This document shows positions 22,267 through 34,824 of a DNA stretch of 64,000 nucleotides, piece by piece (position 1 is the stretch's first letter; every line of letters starts with the position of its first letter). This stretch comes from Lolium rigidum (taxonomy: Eukaryota; Streptophyta; Magnoliopsida; Poales; Poaceae), in the NCBI RefSeq assembly GCF_022539505.1, contig NC_061508.1, positions 60,122,033-60,186,032 of the forward strand, read 5' to 3'. The translations under genes and the position numbers were made by a program. The notes below the pieces were generated by a model. That model saw nothing but the letters and a program-made list of their open reading frames with translations. It made no database searches and was not told where the DNA came from.

Positions 22267-23867
22267 TGATACGTCACCGACGTATCGATAATTTCTTATG
22301 TTCCATGCCACATTATTGATGATATCTACATGTTTTATGCATACTTTATGTCATATTTATGCATTTTCTGGCACTAACCTATTAACGAGATGCCGAAGAG
22401 CCAGTTGTTGTTTTCTGCTGTTTTTGGTTTCAGAAATCCTACAAAGGAAATATTCTCGGAATTGGACGAAATCAACGCCCAGGGGCCTATTTTTCCACGA
22501 AGCTTCCAGAAGACCGAAGAGGAAACGAAGTGGGGCCACGAGGCGACGACACAACAAGGCGGCGTGGCCTGGGCTTGGGCCGCACCGGCCTATTGTGTGG
22601 CCACCTCGTGTGGCCCCCTGACCTGCCCTTCTGCCTACTTAAAGCCTTCGTTGCAAAACCCCCAGTACCGAGAGCCACGATACGGAAAACCTTACTGAGA
22701 CGCCGCCGCCGCCAATCCCATCTCGGGGGATTCAGGAGATCGCCTCCGGCACCCTGCCGGAGAGGGGAATCATCTCCCGGAGGACTCTTCACCGCCATGG
22801 TCGCCTCCGCAGTGATGAGTGAGTAGTTCACCCCTGGACTATGGGTCCATAGCAGTAGCTAGATGGTCGTCTTCTCCTTATGTGCTTCATTGTTGGATCT
22901 TGTGAGCTGCCTAACATGATCAAGATCATCTATCCGTAATGCTATATGTTGTGTTTGTCGGGATCCGATGGATAGAGAATACTATGTTATGTTGATTATC
23001 AATCTATTACCTATGTGTTGTTTATGATCTTGCATGCTCTCCGTTATTAGTAGAGGCTCGGCCAAGTTTTTGCTCTTAACTCCAAGAGGGAGTATTTATG
23101 CTCGATAGTGGGTTCATGCCTCCATTAAATCGGGACGATGATGTAAAGTTCTAAGGTTGTGGATGTGCTCGTTGCCACTAGGGATAAAACATTGATGCTA
23201 TGTCCGAGGATGTAGTTATTGATTACATTACGCACCATACTTAATGCAATTGTCTCGTTGTTTGCAACTTAATACCGGAAGGGGTTCGGATGATAACCCG
23301 AAGGTGGACTTTTTAGGCATAGATGCATGCTCGGATGGCGGTCTATGTACTTTGTCGTAATGCCCCGATTAAATCTCATAGTACTCATCATGATATATGT
23401 ATGTGCATTGTTATGCCTTCTTTATTTGTCAATTGCCCGACCGTAATTTGTTCACCCAACATGCTATTTATCTTATGGGAGAGACACCTCTAGTGAACTG
23501 TGGACCCCGGTCCATTCTTTTACATTAAATACAATCTATCGCAATACTTGTTCTACTCGTTTTCTCGCAAACAATCATCATCCACACTATACATCTAATC
23601 CTTTGTTACAGCAAGCCGGTGAGATTGATAACCTCACTGTTTCGTTGGGGCAAAGTACTTTGGTTGTGTTGTGCAGGTTCCACGTTGGCGCCGGAATCCC
23701 TGGTGTTGCGCCGCACTACACTTCGCCGTCATCAACCTTCAACGTGCTTCTTGGCTCCTCCTGGTTCGATAAACCTTGGTTTCTTTCTCGAGGGAAAACT
23801 TGCTATCGTCTCGCATCACACCTTCCTCTTGGGGTTCCCAACGGACGTGTGTTAATTGCACGCATCA
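22267..23867 (+). repeat. 5' LTR of the non-autonomous element
   Basis: 1601 bases, TG...CA ends. Starts TGATACGTCACCGACGTATC. Contains a short GC-rich block (22500-22830) that is open in several frames but shared with the other LTR and not a gene. Confidence 0.92.
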
Positions 23868-23878
23868 AGCTCTTTTTC

Positions 23879-23896
23879 TGGCGCCGTTGCCGGGGA
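23879..23896 (+). other. Primer binding site, tRNA-Asp
   Basis: TGGCGCCGTTGCCGGGGA is complementary to the 3' end of plant tRNA-Asp over all 18 bases. It lies 11 bases after the 5' LTR. Confidence 0.85.
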
Positions 23897-24113
23897 GATC
23901 AAGACACGCTGCAAGGGGAGTCTCCACAATCCAATCTCTTTACTTTGTTTTTGTCTTGCTTTATTTTATTTACTACTTTGTTTGCTGCACTTAAACAAAA
24001 CACAAAAAAATTAGTTGCTAGCTTTACTTTATTTACTGTCTTGTTCTCTATATCAAAAACACACAAAAATTAGTTACTTGCATTTACTTTATTTACCTTT
24101 TGTTTATTTCATC

Positions 24114-24764
24114 ATGTTTCCTCCTAAGTACACTCTAAAAGACATACCGGTAGGACGTGGGTCTATCATTGGAAGAGATAATATAGAAGCATTTTTCACT
24201 CATGTTAGTAAAGTTGAAGATTTTGAAGATAGACACTTGGTAGAACTTGCTCCTACTTATGAAATTGCTGTTGCTTCTTTAGTACACATGTTGGAAACTA
24301 AATTTGTTAATCTCAATCCTATAATCCAACACATGTTTCTCACACTCGGTGATATGGAGGAAGGGGAGAAGAAAGATTTTGTTTTAGAAACCCTTCTTAA
24401 AGAATTTGGTGGTGTAGCAAGAGAGGCTAGAAAGGTCTTTATTAAATACAATATGCTTGGCTCTTATACCAATTTTGTTAGTATCCTCAAAAAGATGGAC
24501 ATGGAGAGAGTAAGGTACACTAATAATATTAATGATGGTGGGGAGATTAAGACAACAATACCTTGTAAGCTCCTAGGAATGAGCGATGCTCTAGAAACTA
24601 ATTATGGTTGGCTTGTCCCTGAAAATTTGTTTGACGAGGATAGCAAACCTAAGAATAATGAAAAGGGAGCATCTGAAACTTACATAGATAAGATAACATG
24701 CATTGTTGAGGCAACTCCCAACACCCAAGGTAATGTCGATGCTTCATCTCTTGATAATACTTGA
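24114..24764 (+). CDS. Uncharacterised ORF of non-autonomous LTR element
   Basis: 216 codons starting MFPPKYTLKDIPVGRG (the first ATG after the upstream AT-rich leader; in-frame codons before it look non-coding). The product is soluble, acidic and mostly helical in character, with no Cys/His zinc motif, protease DTG or RT motif. I recognise no domain. It is the only ORF between primer site and 3' LTR, in the place gag usually takes. It is plausibly an accessory or Gag-substitute protein kept by this family, but that is inference. The rest of the interior (24765-27330) is non-coding. Confidence 0.6.
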   Translation: MFPPKYTLKDIPVGRGSIIGRDNIEAFFTHVSKVEDFEDRHLVELAPTYEIAVASLVHMLETKFVNLNPIIQHMFLTLGDMEEGEKKDFVLETLLKEFGGVAREARKVFIKYNMLGSYTNFVSILKKMDMERVRYTNNINDGGEIKTTIPCKLLGMSDALETNYGWLVPENLFDEDSKPKNNEKGASETYIDKITCIVEATPNTQGNVDASSLDNT

Positions 24765-27340
24765 TTCACACTTTCTGCGCCTAGCTGAAAGGCGTTAAAG
24801 AAAAGCGTTTATGGGAGACAACCCAAGTTTTTACTACAGTACTTTATTTTATATTTGAGTCTTGGAAGTTGTTTACTACTGTAGCAACCTCTCCTTATCA
24901 TGTTTTTGTGCCAAGTAAAGTCTCTATGGTAAAGTTGATGCTAGATTTGGATTGCTGCACAGAAACAGCATTGCTGTCTGTCACGAATTCGCGCAGAAGT
25001 CTCTGCAAAAAAATCAAAAAAATCTGCAAATTTACGTGCGTGATCCTCAGATATGTACGCAACTTTCATTAGTTTTGAGTTTTTCCGTTTGAGCAAGTTA
25101 AGTGCCCCTTCCAGGTTCGTCTTTACGGACTGTTCTGTTTTTGACAGATTCTGCCTTTTATTTCGCATTGCCTCTTTTGCTATGTTGGATGAATTTCTTT
25201 GATCCATTAATGTCCAAGTAGCTTTGTGCAATGTCCAGAAGTGTTAAGAATGATTGTGTCACCTCTGAACATGTGAATTTTTGATTGTGCACTAACCCTC
25301 TAATGAGTTTGCTTGAAGTTTGGTGTGAAGGAAGTTTTCAAGGGTCAAGAGAGGAGTATGATATACTATGATCAAGAGGAGTGAAAGCTCTAAGCTTGGG
25401 GATGCCCCGGTGGTTCACCCCTGCATATTTTAAGAAGACTCAAGCGTCTAAGCTTGGGGATGCCCAAGGCATCCCCTTCTTCATCGACAACATCATCAGG
25501 TTCCTCCCCTGAAACTATATTTTTATTCAGTCACATCTTATGTGCTTTGCTTGGAGCGTCTGTTTGTTTTTGTTTTTGTTTTTGTTTGAATAAAATGGAT
25601 CCTAGCATTCATTGTGTGGGAGAGAGACACGCTCCGCTGTTGCATATGAACAAATATGTCCTTAGGCTTTACTCATAGTATTCATGGCGAAGGTTGAATC
25701 TTCTTCGTTAAATTGTTATATGGTTGGAATCGGGAAATGCTACATGTAGTAATTCTAAAATGTCTTGAATAATTTGATACTTGGCAATTGTTGTGCTCAT
25801 GTTTAAGCTCTTGCATCATATACTTTGCACCCATTAATGAAGAAATACATAGAGCTTGCTAAAATTTGGTTTGCATATTTGGTCTCTCTAAAGTCTAGAT
25901 AATTTCTAGTATTGAGTTTTGAACAACAAGGAAGACAAGTGTAGAGTCTTATAATGTTTACAATATGTCTTTTATGTGAGTTTTGCTGCACCGGTTCATC
26001 CTTGTGTTTGTTTCAAATAACCTTGCTAGCCTAAACCTTGTATCAAGAGGGAATACTTCTCATGCATCCAAAATCCTTGAGCCAACCACTATGCCATTTG
26101 TGTCCACCATACCTACCTACTACATGGTATTTCTCCGCCATTCCAAAGTAAATTGCTTGAGTGCTACCTTTAAATTTCCATCATTCGCCTTTGCAATATA
26201 TAGCTCATGGGACAAAATAGCCTTAAAAACTATTGTGGTATTGAATATGTACTTATGCACTTTATCTCTTATTAAGTTGTTTGTTGAGCGGTAACCATGT
26301 TTTCTGGGGACGCCATCAACTACTCTTTGTTGAATATCATGTGAGTTGCTATGCATGTTCGTCTTGTCTGAAGTAAGGGTGGTTTTCACAATCAAATGGT
26401 TTGATTATGCATACTGTTAGAGAAGAACATTGGGCCGCTAACTAAAGCCAAGAATCATGATGGAAGTTTCAGTTTGGACATAAAACCTCAATCTCTTATG
26501 AGAATATTATCTGTTGTTGAATGCTTAAGCATTAAAAGAGGAGTCCATTATCTGTTGTCTATGTTGTCCCGGTATGGGTGTCTAAGTTGAAGAATGATCA
26601 AAAGCGAGAAATCCAAATGCGAACTTTCTCCTTAGACCCTTGTACAGGCGGCATAGAGGTACCCCTTTGTGACACTTGGTTGAAACATATGTTATGCAAT
26701 GATAATCTGTGTTAACCCAAGCTAATTAGGACAAGGTGCGGGCACTACTAGTATACTATGCATGAGGCTTGCAACTTGTAAGATATAATTTACATGATAC
26801 ATATGCTTTATTACTACCGTTGACAAAATTGTTTCATGTTTTCAAAATAAAAGCTCTAGCACAAATATAGCAATCGATGCTTTCATCTTTGAAGGACCTT
26901 TCTTTTACTTTTATGTTGAGTCAGTTCACCTATTTCTCTCCACCTCAAGAAGCAAACACTTGTGTGAACTCGTGCATTGATTCCTACATACTTGCATATT
27001 GCACTTGTTATATTACTTTACATTGACACTATCCATGAGATATACATGTTATAAGTTGAAAGCAACCGCTGAAACTTAATCTTCCTTTGTGTTGCTTCAA
27101 TACCTTTACTTTGATTTATTGCTTTATGAGTTAACTCTTATGCAAGACTTATTGATGCTTGTCTTGAAGTACTATTCATGAAAAGTCTTTGCTTTATGAT
27201 TCATTTGTTTACTCATGTCATTACCATTGTTTTGATCACTGCATTCATTACATATGCTTACAATAGTATGATCAAGGTTATGATGGCATGTCACTCCGGA
27301 AATTATATTTGTTATCATTTACCTCGCTCGGGATGAGCAG
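24765..27340. other. Non-coding interior of the LTR element
   Basis: No ORF of note. The word AAGCTTGGGGATGCC, which also forms the polypurine-like tract before the 3' LTR, occurs twice more at about 25395 and 25450. Confidence 0.6.
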
Positions 27341-27359
27341 GAACTAAGCTTGGGGATGC
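27341..27359 (+). other. Polypurine-like tract before 3' LTR
   Basis: GAACTAAGCTTGGGGATGC directly precedes the TGATACG start of the 3' LTR, where plus-strand priming would occur. The same block, reversed, precedes the LTR at 32288 in the related minus-strand element. Confidence 0.65.
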
Positions 27360-28950
27360 TGATACGTCTCCGACGTATCGATAATTTCTTATGTTCCATG
27401 CCACATTATTGATGATATCTACATGTTTTATGCATACTTTATGTCATATTTATGCATTTTCCGGCACTAACCTATTAACGAGATGCCGAAGAGCCAGTTG
27501 CTGTTTTTGGTTTCAGAAATCCTACAAAGGAAATATTCTCGGAATTGGACGAAATCAACGCCCAGGGGCCTATTTTTCCACGAAGCTTCCAGAAGACCGA
27601 AGAGGAAACGAAGTGGGGCCACGAGGCGACGACACAAGAAGGCGGCGCGGCCTGGGCTTGGGCCGCGCCGGCCTATTGTGTGGCCACCTCGTGTGGCCCC
27701 CTGACCTGCCCTTCCGCCTACTTAAAGCCTCCGTCGCGAAACCCCCAGTACCGAGAGCCACGATACGGAAAACCTTACTGAGACGCCGCCGCCGCCAATC
27801 CCATCTCGGGGGATTCAGGAGATCGCCTCCGGCACCCTGCCGGAGAGGGGAATCATCTCCCGGAGGACTCTTCACCGCCATGGTCACCTCCGGAGTGATG
27901 AGTGAGTAGTTCACCCCTGGACTATGGGTCCATAGCAGTAGCTAGATGGTCGTCTTCTCCTTATGTGCTTCATTGTTGGATCTTGTGAGCTGCCTAACAT
28001 GATCAAGATCATCTATCTGTAATGCTATATGTTGTGTTTGTCGGGATCCGATGGATAGAGAATACTATGTTATGTTGATTATCAATATATTACCTATGTG
28101 TTGTTTATGATCTTGCATGCTCTCCGTTATTAGTAGAGGCTCGGCCAAGTTTTTGCTCTTAACTCCAAGAGGGAGTATTTATGCTCGATAGTGGGTTCAT
28201 GCCTCCATTAAATCTGGGACGAGTGACGAGAAAGTTCTAAGGTTGTGGATGTGCTTGTTGCCACTAGGGATAAAACATTGATGCTATGTCCGAGGATGTA
28301 GTTATTGATTACATTACGCACCATACTTAATGCAATTGTCTCGTTGTTTGCAACTTAATACCGGAAGGGGTTCGGATGATAACTCGAAGGTGGACTTTTT
28401 AGGCATAGATGCATGCTTGGATGGCGGTCTATGTACTTTGTCGTAATGCCCCGATTAAATCTCATAGTACTCATCATGATATATGTATGTGCATTGTTAT
28501 GCCTTCTTTATTTGTCAATTGCCCGACCGTAATTTGTTCACCCAACATGCTATTTATCTTATGGGAGAGACACCTCTAGTGAACTGTGGACCCCGGTCCA
28601 TTCTTTTACATTAAATACAATCTATCGCAATACTTGTTCTACTCGTTTTCTGCAAACAATCATCATCCACACTATACATCTAATCCTTTGTTACAGCAAG
28701 CCGGTGAGATTGACAACCTCACTGTTTCGTTGGGGCAAAGTACTTTGGTTGTGTTGTGCAGGTTCCACGTTGGCGCCGGAATCCCTGGTGTTGCGCCGCA
28801 CTACACTTCGCCGCCATCAACCTTCAACGTGCTTCTTGGCTCCTCCTGGTTCGATAAACCTTGGTTTCTTTCTGAGGGAAAACTTGCTACTGTCTGCATC
28901 ACACCTTCCTCTTGGGGTTCCCAACGGACGTGTGTTAACTGCACGCATCA
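27360..28950 (+). repeat. 3' LTR of the non-autonomous element
   Basis: 1591 bases, TG...CA ends. Differs from the 5' LTR by scattered substitutions and by a short deletion (10-15 bases) near 27500 (TTGTTTTCTGCTG reduced to CTG). Confidence 0.92.
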
Positions 28951-29469
28951 GTTAGTCTCGTGATCCCCTCGTTGCTACCATCTACTAGATTAGATCTTGG
29001 CTTGTGTTTCGTTCTTCCGGTAGGAATTTTTTTGTTTTCTATGCTACGAATCCCATCACTAATTATAGTATGATCTTGTTCAATGTTGGCCATGAGCATG
29101 TATTGTTTCCCTTAATTGTTTTCCTAGCTTGTACCATAGTTGTTTGGTGAAATCTATGAAACTGGTTTTAGTATGATGGTGTTGTATACTGATCATGTGC
29201 ATGACTTGAGTAACTATCTTGTACTTTCTCGGTAAATATAGGACCATTTGTGCGATGAGATAATTAATTAGTCAGGCTCTAGACCCCGTTGGTGACTCGT
29301 AGATCTCTTCCTATCTTGAAAATCCGCATACCCTTGGGTGAGAATGTTGTCACTGTTGAGGTGTCTCGGAATTCAGAGTTGCCTCAATGTGCATAGCTTG
29401 GATCCATGTCGCAGAGTTATGTGCATGCATAGTGTTGCTTCAAAGGTGGTCGTGAACCTTTCCAAGGCA

Positions 29470-30060
29470 TGGACAGCGCACGAGGGGCATCATGCATGGA
29501 ATGGGCGCAAAGGGCATACTACACATATGAAGGGCACCATGAAGTGGTTGCCCTTCCATTTCTCCTTCTGCCTGGAGAAGATGCGCGAGATCATCAAGAG
29601 TGGCATATATGTGATAAAGGTCCCAAAGTGTTCCATCTGACTGTTGTCTTCCAAGGCTCTGTTTGAGCATTGTGGATCTTAGGTGACTTCTACTCAGGTG
29701 AAAACCACCCGAGGAAGTTAAAGGCCAGGTTGATCCAGATTAGAAATATGAGAGACCTTAGCGGATCTTAGTGGGATGAGGAGAGCTACATCATCATCTT
29801 TGAGGATGGGCACTATCAGGGACACATGATAGTTAGCTCACTCTCCTGCACATGGGAATTTATCATCCATGACTACCTTGCACAACTAACTATCTTCCTT
29901 CCTTAGGATAACCTGAAGGACACCGAGTTGCTCAGCAATCCCATGATCAAACTACATTGAGATGCACACCTTCTTCGTAGGAGGTCTCGCCGCCGCCAAG
30001 TTTGCCATGGGCTCTGGTGCGACCCTAGGTATACCAACACCTTCACCCGAGGAAAGAAGC
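29470..30060 (+). pseudogene. Myb/SANT-like DNA-binding protein, decayed
   Basis: Across three frames the translation gives FCLEKMREIIKSGIY, then FHLTVV and SKALFEHCGS, then KLKARLIQIRNMRDLSGS, WDEESYIIIFEDGHYQGH, DTELLSNP and finally EMHTFF with AAKFAMGSGATLG. The order and spacing match the Myb/SANT-like (Myb_DNA-bind_3) proteins common in grasses, many of them PIF/Harbinger-associated. Several stops and frameshifts make it non-functional. No Harbinger ends were found around it, so I cannot say whether it is a transposon gene or a host retrocopy. Confidence 0.6.
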
Positions 30061-30834
30061 TACCACACAAAAGTCTGACCCCATCATCCTCGAGGGTCCG
30101 GACAAACGTGCCCATGTCCTCACACCTTTAGGTAAGAGAAACAGGAGTGCCCTAAGAGAGGATGAGGGATGAGTGCATTTTTGAAGCATGTTTACCTTAT
30201 GTTTTTTGCATGAGTAGTCATAGGATTTTAGTATTTTACGGTGTTCGTGTGCACCTGTTTCCACATGATCCCAAATTATGAAGGTATTGATTAACATATC
30301 ATTTGCAGCTGTCTGATTGGAGATAAATATGATATTTTGAAGTAATATAAGTCATTTAAATGATTTTTCGCGTACCCGGGTGAAAGGGCAACGCGAGAGG
30401 CAACTCTAGAAGGTTTATTAACGACCGCCGATACGGTTAAGGCTAGCCCGTACCGCGCGTCGTACCATGTGGCACCGCCTCCACCTCTGCAAATATTTTC
30501 ACCACACAAAGATGGATCTGAGATCCGACATTCAAAGATACCACAACTCGTAGAAACCTCACCTCAGAAAGGGATCTGGATGGGGAACCTGTAGATGGGC
30601 ATCATCCTCACTGCTCCACGGATCATTGGAGGCCAAGGCATCATCTCCATTCATCAACCACTGCATCTCCATCTCCATCACAATTCTCATATCATTTACT
30701 CCCACCTTGTTGTAATTCCAATTGCTATTGTGGAAATTCATCTATTTACCCGTATTCATTCCATATGCCTATGATGATGTTGTTGATTGCTGCCATGAGT
30801 GAGTAGTTAACTTTTTTCTTGGGGAGATGGAGAA
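30061..30834. other. Unassigned interval
   Basis: No recognisable gene. Short open stretches on the minus strand (for example 30291-30509) show no domain. Confidence 0.4.
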
Positions 30835-30839
30835 ACCCT

Positions 30840-32288
30840 GATGTATACGCACGCTTTTATTCTTGTAGACAGTGTTGGGCCTCCAAGTGCAGAGGTTTGT
30901 AGAACATCAGCAAGTTTCCCTTAAGTGAATCACCCAAGGTTTATCGAACTCAGGGAGGTACAGGTCAAACATATCCCTCTCAAGCAACCCTGCAATTAAT
31001 ATACAAGAAGTCTCCTGTGTCCCCAACACACCCAATACACTTGCAGGTGTATAGGTGCACTAGTTCGGCGAAGAGATAGTGAAATACAAGTAATATGGAT
31101 GATTATAAATTGTAATTTTAATCTGAAATAAAAATGGCAGCAAGCAAACATGTAGCAGAACTGGTTGTAAACGGTGTTTCAATGCTTAGAAACAAGGCCT
31201 AGGGATCTTACTTTCACTAGTGGACACTCTCAACAATGATATCATAATTGAATACATAAATATCATCTCTTCACTATGCTACTCTGAACCACTCTTCGGT
31301 TGGATAACGAACACCAATTCACCATGTAGGGCTGCACAAGCACCCCTTAAAGGTCGTGTTCCAAACCTAGGGACACCCCACTCTGTTACTTTGAGCATCC
31401 AAAGATAGTACTAACAAACACCACAATTTCATAGAGACATCCAAGTCAAATTATAACTCATGATCAGTATTTCTGTCATCTTTAGCCTAAGAGACACACA
31501 CACGTTGCGCACACTATCACCTTCACACCGTGGGACAAGGTGTCTCCGGAGATCACAATAATAAAACTACTGGAGTAGCATAATAGATGAAGAGTAACAT
31601 CTACTTATTCAACTAGATTACAAAGCTCATGGTCACATAAAGATCACACCATGGAAGAGAGAGATAGACCACATAGCTACCGGTAAAGCCCTCAGCCTTG
31701 GGGGAGAACTACTCCCTCCTCATCATGGGAGTCAGCAACAGCGCTGAAGATGGCGGTGGAGTCGATGGAGATGGCTCCGGGGGAAATTCCCCGTCCCGGT
31801 AGGGTACCGGAACAGAGACTTATGTCACCGAAACTTGTCTTCGATGGCAGAAGAGCTACGGGACTTTTCGTGGATGGAGGCTTATTCATTTAGGGTTTTC
31901 GCATCGAAAGGCAATATATAGGCGGAAGGGCGAGGTCGGTGGGCACCCTAGGGGCCCACACCATAGCCAGGCGCGACCAGAGGTGGGCCCATGCCATGGC
32001 ATGGTGTGGCCACCTCGGCGCCCTCCTCCGTCCCTGCTTTGGACTCCATCTTTGTGTCGGGAAAAATAGGAGGTTTGGCTTTAGTTTCGTCCAATTCCGA
32101 AAATATTTCCTATACAACTTTTCTAAAATACAAAAATAGAAGAAAACATAAACTAGCACGGTGGCATCTTGTTAATAGGTTAGTTCCAGAAAATGCATAA
32201 AAATGCCACGAGTGTAAACAAAACATATAGAAATTAGTGTAAAACAAGCATGAGCATCAACAATTATAGATACGTTTGCAACGTATCA
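30840..32288 (-). repeat. 3' LTR of the minus-strand element
   Basis: 1449 bases. Matches 44278-45010 over its inner half, apart from small indels, and one deletion of about 130 bases in the right copy near 44715. Confidence 0.85.
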
Positions 32289-32312
32289 GCATCCCCAAGC
32301 TTAACTCCTGCT
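32289..32312 (-). other. Polypurine-like tract (minus strand)
   Basis: On the minus strand, AGCAGGAGTTAAGCTTGGGG and ATGC abut the LTR start, the same motif as at 27341-27359. Confidence 0.6.
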
Positions 32313-34824
32313 CATCCTCAAGTAGGTAAATGATAACAAAAATGATTTTTTGAGGTGACATGCAGCCAACACAATCTTGATCAAGTTATTGTAAAAGCAT
32401 TGTGAGCTGAGATCAAAGTATTCTAAACATAGGCATGATAGATATAATTCTAACAATAGAACTTACCAACTATGTTACAACATCAAAGGTAACTCAAACA
32501 AAATATCATGAATAATAGTGCACTGAAAGCAACTGTTTTTTTAGCATAGAGAAAACATAGTAAAGTGGTATTCAGCTTGTCCTCCATGGAATAGCAAAAC
32601 ATAAATGCATAGTACACCTTTAAAGTTTAAAAGGGTGACTAGATACAAATAGTTTGAGAACAATCAATAACATAATCATGAATCAATCAATAATAAATCT
32701 TGGGACTATGCACATTATACTCAGAATGAGAATTATGCTCTCTTAATTGGTGCATAAAGTTAGAAGATGAAGACTCAACATAAAAGTAAAACAAAGGCCC
32801 TTTGCAGAGGGAAGCAGAGATTACTCATGTGCTAGGGATTTGTATTTGAATAAAAAAGAGGTATTGTATGTCTATGTCAACGAATGGCATCAAATGATTT
32901 ATCATCCTTTCATGTTTAATGGCTTCAAGAGTGGCTCCCATAGAGAGAACAATAAAGTTCCTCTTGTCCTTTGTTTGAACAAGCTAAGTTCATGATTTCT
33001 CAAGCTCATAGTGTTAGGAGATTTATTCGATTATTTTTTTATTTTATATTTAGTGGGATGGGCACCCGTTTGCAATATTAGGGACTAGCAAATTATGCAT
33101 GCTAGTTAAGGTGTGAAGCCAAATAAACATGAAAGAGACAATAAAGCATCCAACACTTCCTCATGAGCTAAAACAAGAACACAAAACAGGTAATAGCTTT
33201 TGAAGGTTTTAAAGGTAGCACGCAAGCAATTTACTTTGGAGTGGTGGTGAAATACCACATATAGGTAGGTATGATGGACACATTTGTCAAAATTTGTGTT
33301 TTTGGGAGTTTGATGCACAAGTACAGCTCATACTAAGTACAGGTGAAGGCTAGCAAGAGACTCGGAGCGACCAACTAAGAGAGCAATAATAGCCATAATC
33401 ATGCATAGCGACAAAACATTATTAATCAATGCATAAAGTTATATTACAAGTCAAAAGCTAAATGATCATAGAGGCTTGAGGTGACTGGTTTGTAGTCATA
33501 ACATGGTGTAAGCATGCGCCAAGTCAATTCAAATAAAATATTTAAAGGGGAATACCACAATATTATGCTTTTGTATGATTAAAATAACACATGATTCTTT
33601 CAATGTCACACTAAGAACTCTCAGCTATTTGAGACAAGTCATGCTACAACAATTACTACTGAGCATATAATTAAAATAATATCTAACATGACATGTTTAA
33701 GTCTAAGCTACGGTCTAAACAAGCTTCCTTTTGCACCACTATAAGCATGAAATATTTTACCCTTCCCCAACATCAATCAACTTTTTTTTGAAACAACTCT
33801 CATAATAATTTATCAATGAAGACTAGAGAGCAAATCGTACCTAACTAAAGAAAAATAACAAGCTCTGAACAAATGCATGAAAATAGGAGCTAAAAACATT
33901 GCAGTAGCTAGACAAGAATAGTCAACAAATATAAGTGAAGAATACGAGTATTCACATGAAAAAGCGGAGCGTGTCTGTCTCCCACACAAGAATGCTAGGA
34001 TTCAACCAATTTGATTACAGCAAAAAAAACTAAAAACAAAAATAAAGACGCGCCAAGAACAACACATAGTATATATATGAAGCAATAAAAATATAGTGTC
34101 TTGAAAGATGACCTGATACTTTTGTTGATGAAGAAGGGAATGCCTTGGGAATCCCCAAGATTTGACGCTTGTACCTCTTGGATATTTCTTGGGGTGACAT
34201 GGGCATTCCCAATCTTGAGTTTTTTTTCATCCTTCATCTCATCACATCATTCTTCTCTCCCTACACTTGAAAAATTCCTTCATACAAAACTTCACACAAT
34301 TTTCATTAGCAGCATTAGTGCAATCGAAATAACAAATTCACTTTGGTTCAGTTATAACATACGTTAAACATCCATTAAAATAATTGCTACTGTATAAACT
34401 TCTTTTAAATCTTCTTTTCTCAAAATAACTCAAAAAGAAAAGGATTAAGAGGCAAATGCAAATAGTGGCAGAAATCTGTCAAAACAGAACAGCAGGTAAA
34501 GATCGATTTTTTCGAAAATCCTCTGTTGTTCAAATAGAAAAGTGCAAAACTAATAAAATTTAGATAATAACCCGAGGCAAGTGCTAAAACATTTTCAGAT
34601 CAATTCCACATTCTGGCTGAGAAAAATAATTTTTTTGGTGGCAACACAGAATCTGTTTCAGGACAGCAACTTCCCCAAATCTTACCTTCTTCCTATTAGA
34701 GGCTATCCTTGGCACTAAAACAAAATAATAAAGGTAAGGAGAGGTTATTACAGAGGTAACAACTTCCAAGACTCAATAAAAAAATTACAGAAATAAAACA
34801 TGGGTCATCTTTCAAGAGTGTTTT
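32313..34824. other. Non-coding interior of the minus-strand element
   Basis: AT-rich, no ORF of note. The reversed AAGCTTGGGGATGCC-like word recurs in decayed form near 34140-34165. Confidence 0.5.

Larger units (their letters stand above)
22267..28950 (+). mobile_element. Non-autonomous LTR retrotransposon, complete
   Basis: It has two LTRs (22267-23867 and 27360-28950), both starting TGATACGTC and ending GCACGCATCA, flanked by the duplication GTTAG (22262-22266 and 28951-28955). A perfect tRNA-Asp primer site follows the 5' LTR. A polypurine-like tract precedes the 3' LTR. By eye the LTRs differ at about 20-25 positions plus a few small indels, so the insertion is fairly recent. The 3.5-kb interior holds a single 216-codon ORF and no gag, protease, RT or integrase. 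The tRNA-Asp site and layout suggest a Gypsy (Athila/Tat-like) parent. Confidence 0.92.
20589..29058 (+). mobile_element. Solo LTR of a BARE1/Angela-like Copia retrotransposon (split)
   Basis: It begins TGTTGGAGATATGCCCAAGA, the characteristic start of BARE1/WIS/Angela LTRs, and ends ...CTACGAATCCCATCA at 29058. The 5-bp target duplication CTAAT flanks it (20584-20588 and 29059-29063). The LTR is present once with no primer site or coding region, so it is a solo LTR left by LTR-LTR recombination. It is interrupted after 22266 by another retrotransposon (22267-28950) and resumes at 28951 (via the duplicated GTTAG). Net LTR length is about 1.8 kb. Confidence 0.92.

Noticed and set aside
22298..22831. 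Open frames of about 100 codons in the LTR at 22267-23867, and again at 27391-27914
   Set aside because: They are present in both LTRs, differ by a frame-shifting indel, and lie in the repeat, so they are not genes.
20589..29058. A complete Copia element
   Set aside because: Only one copy of this LTR with flanking duplications and no Copia interior. The DNA between its halves belongs to another element.
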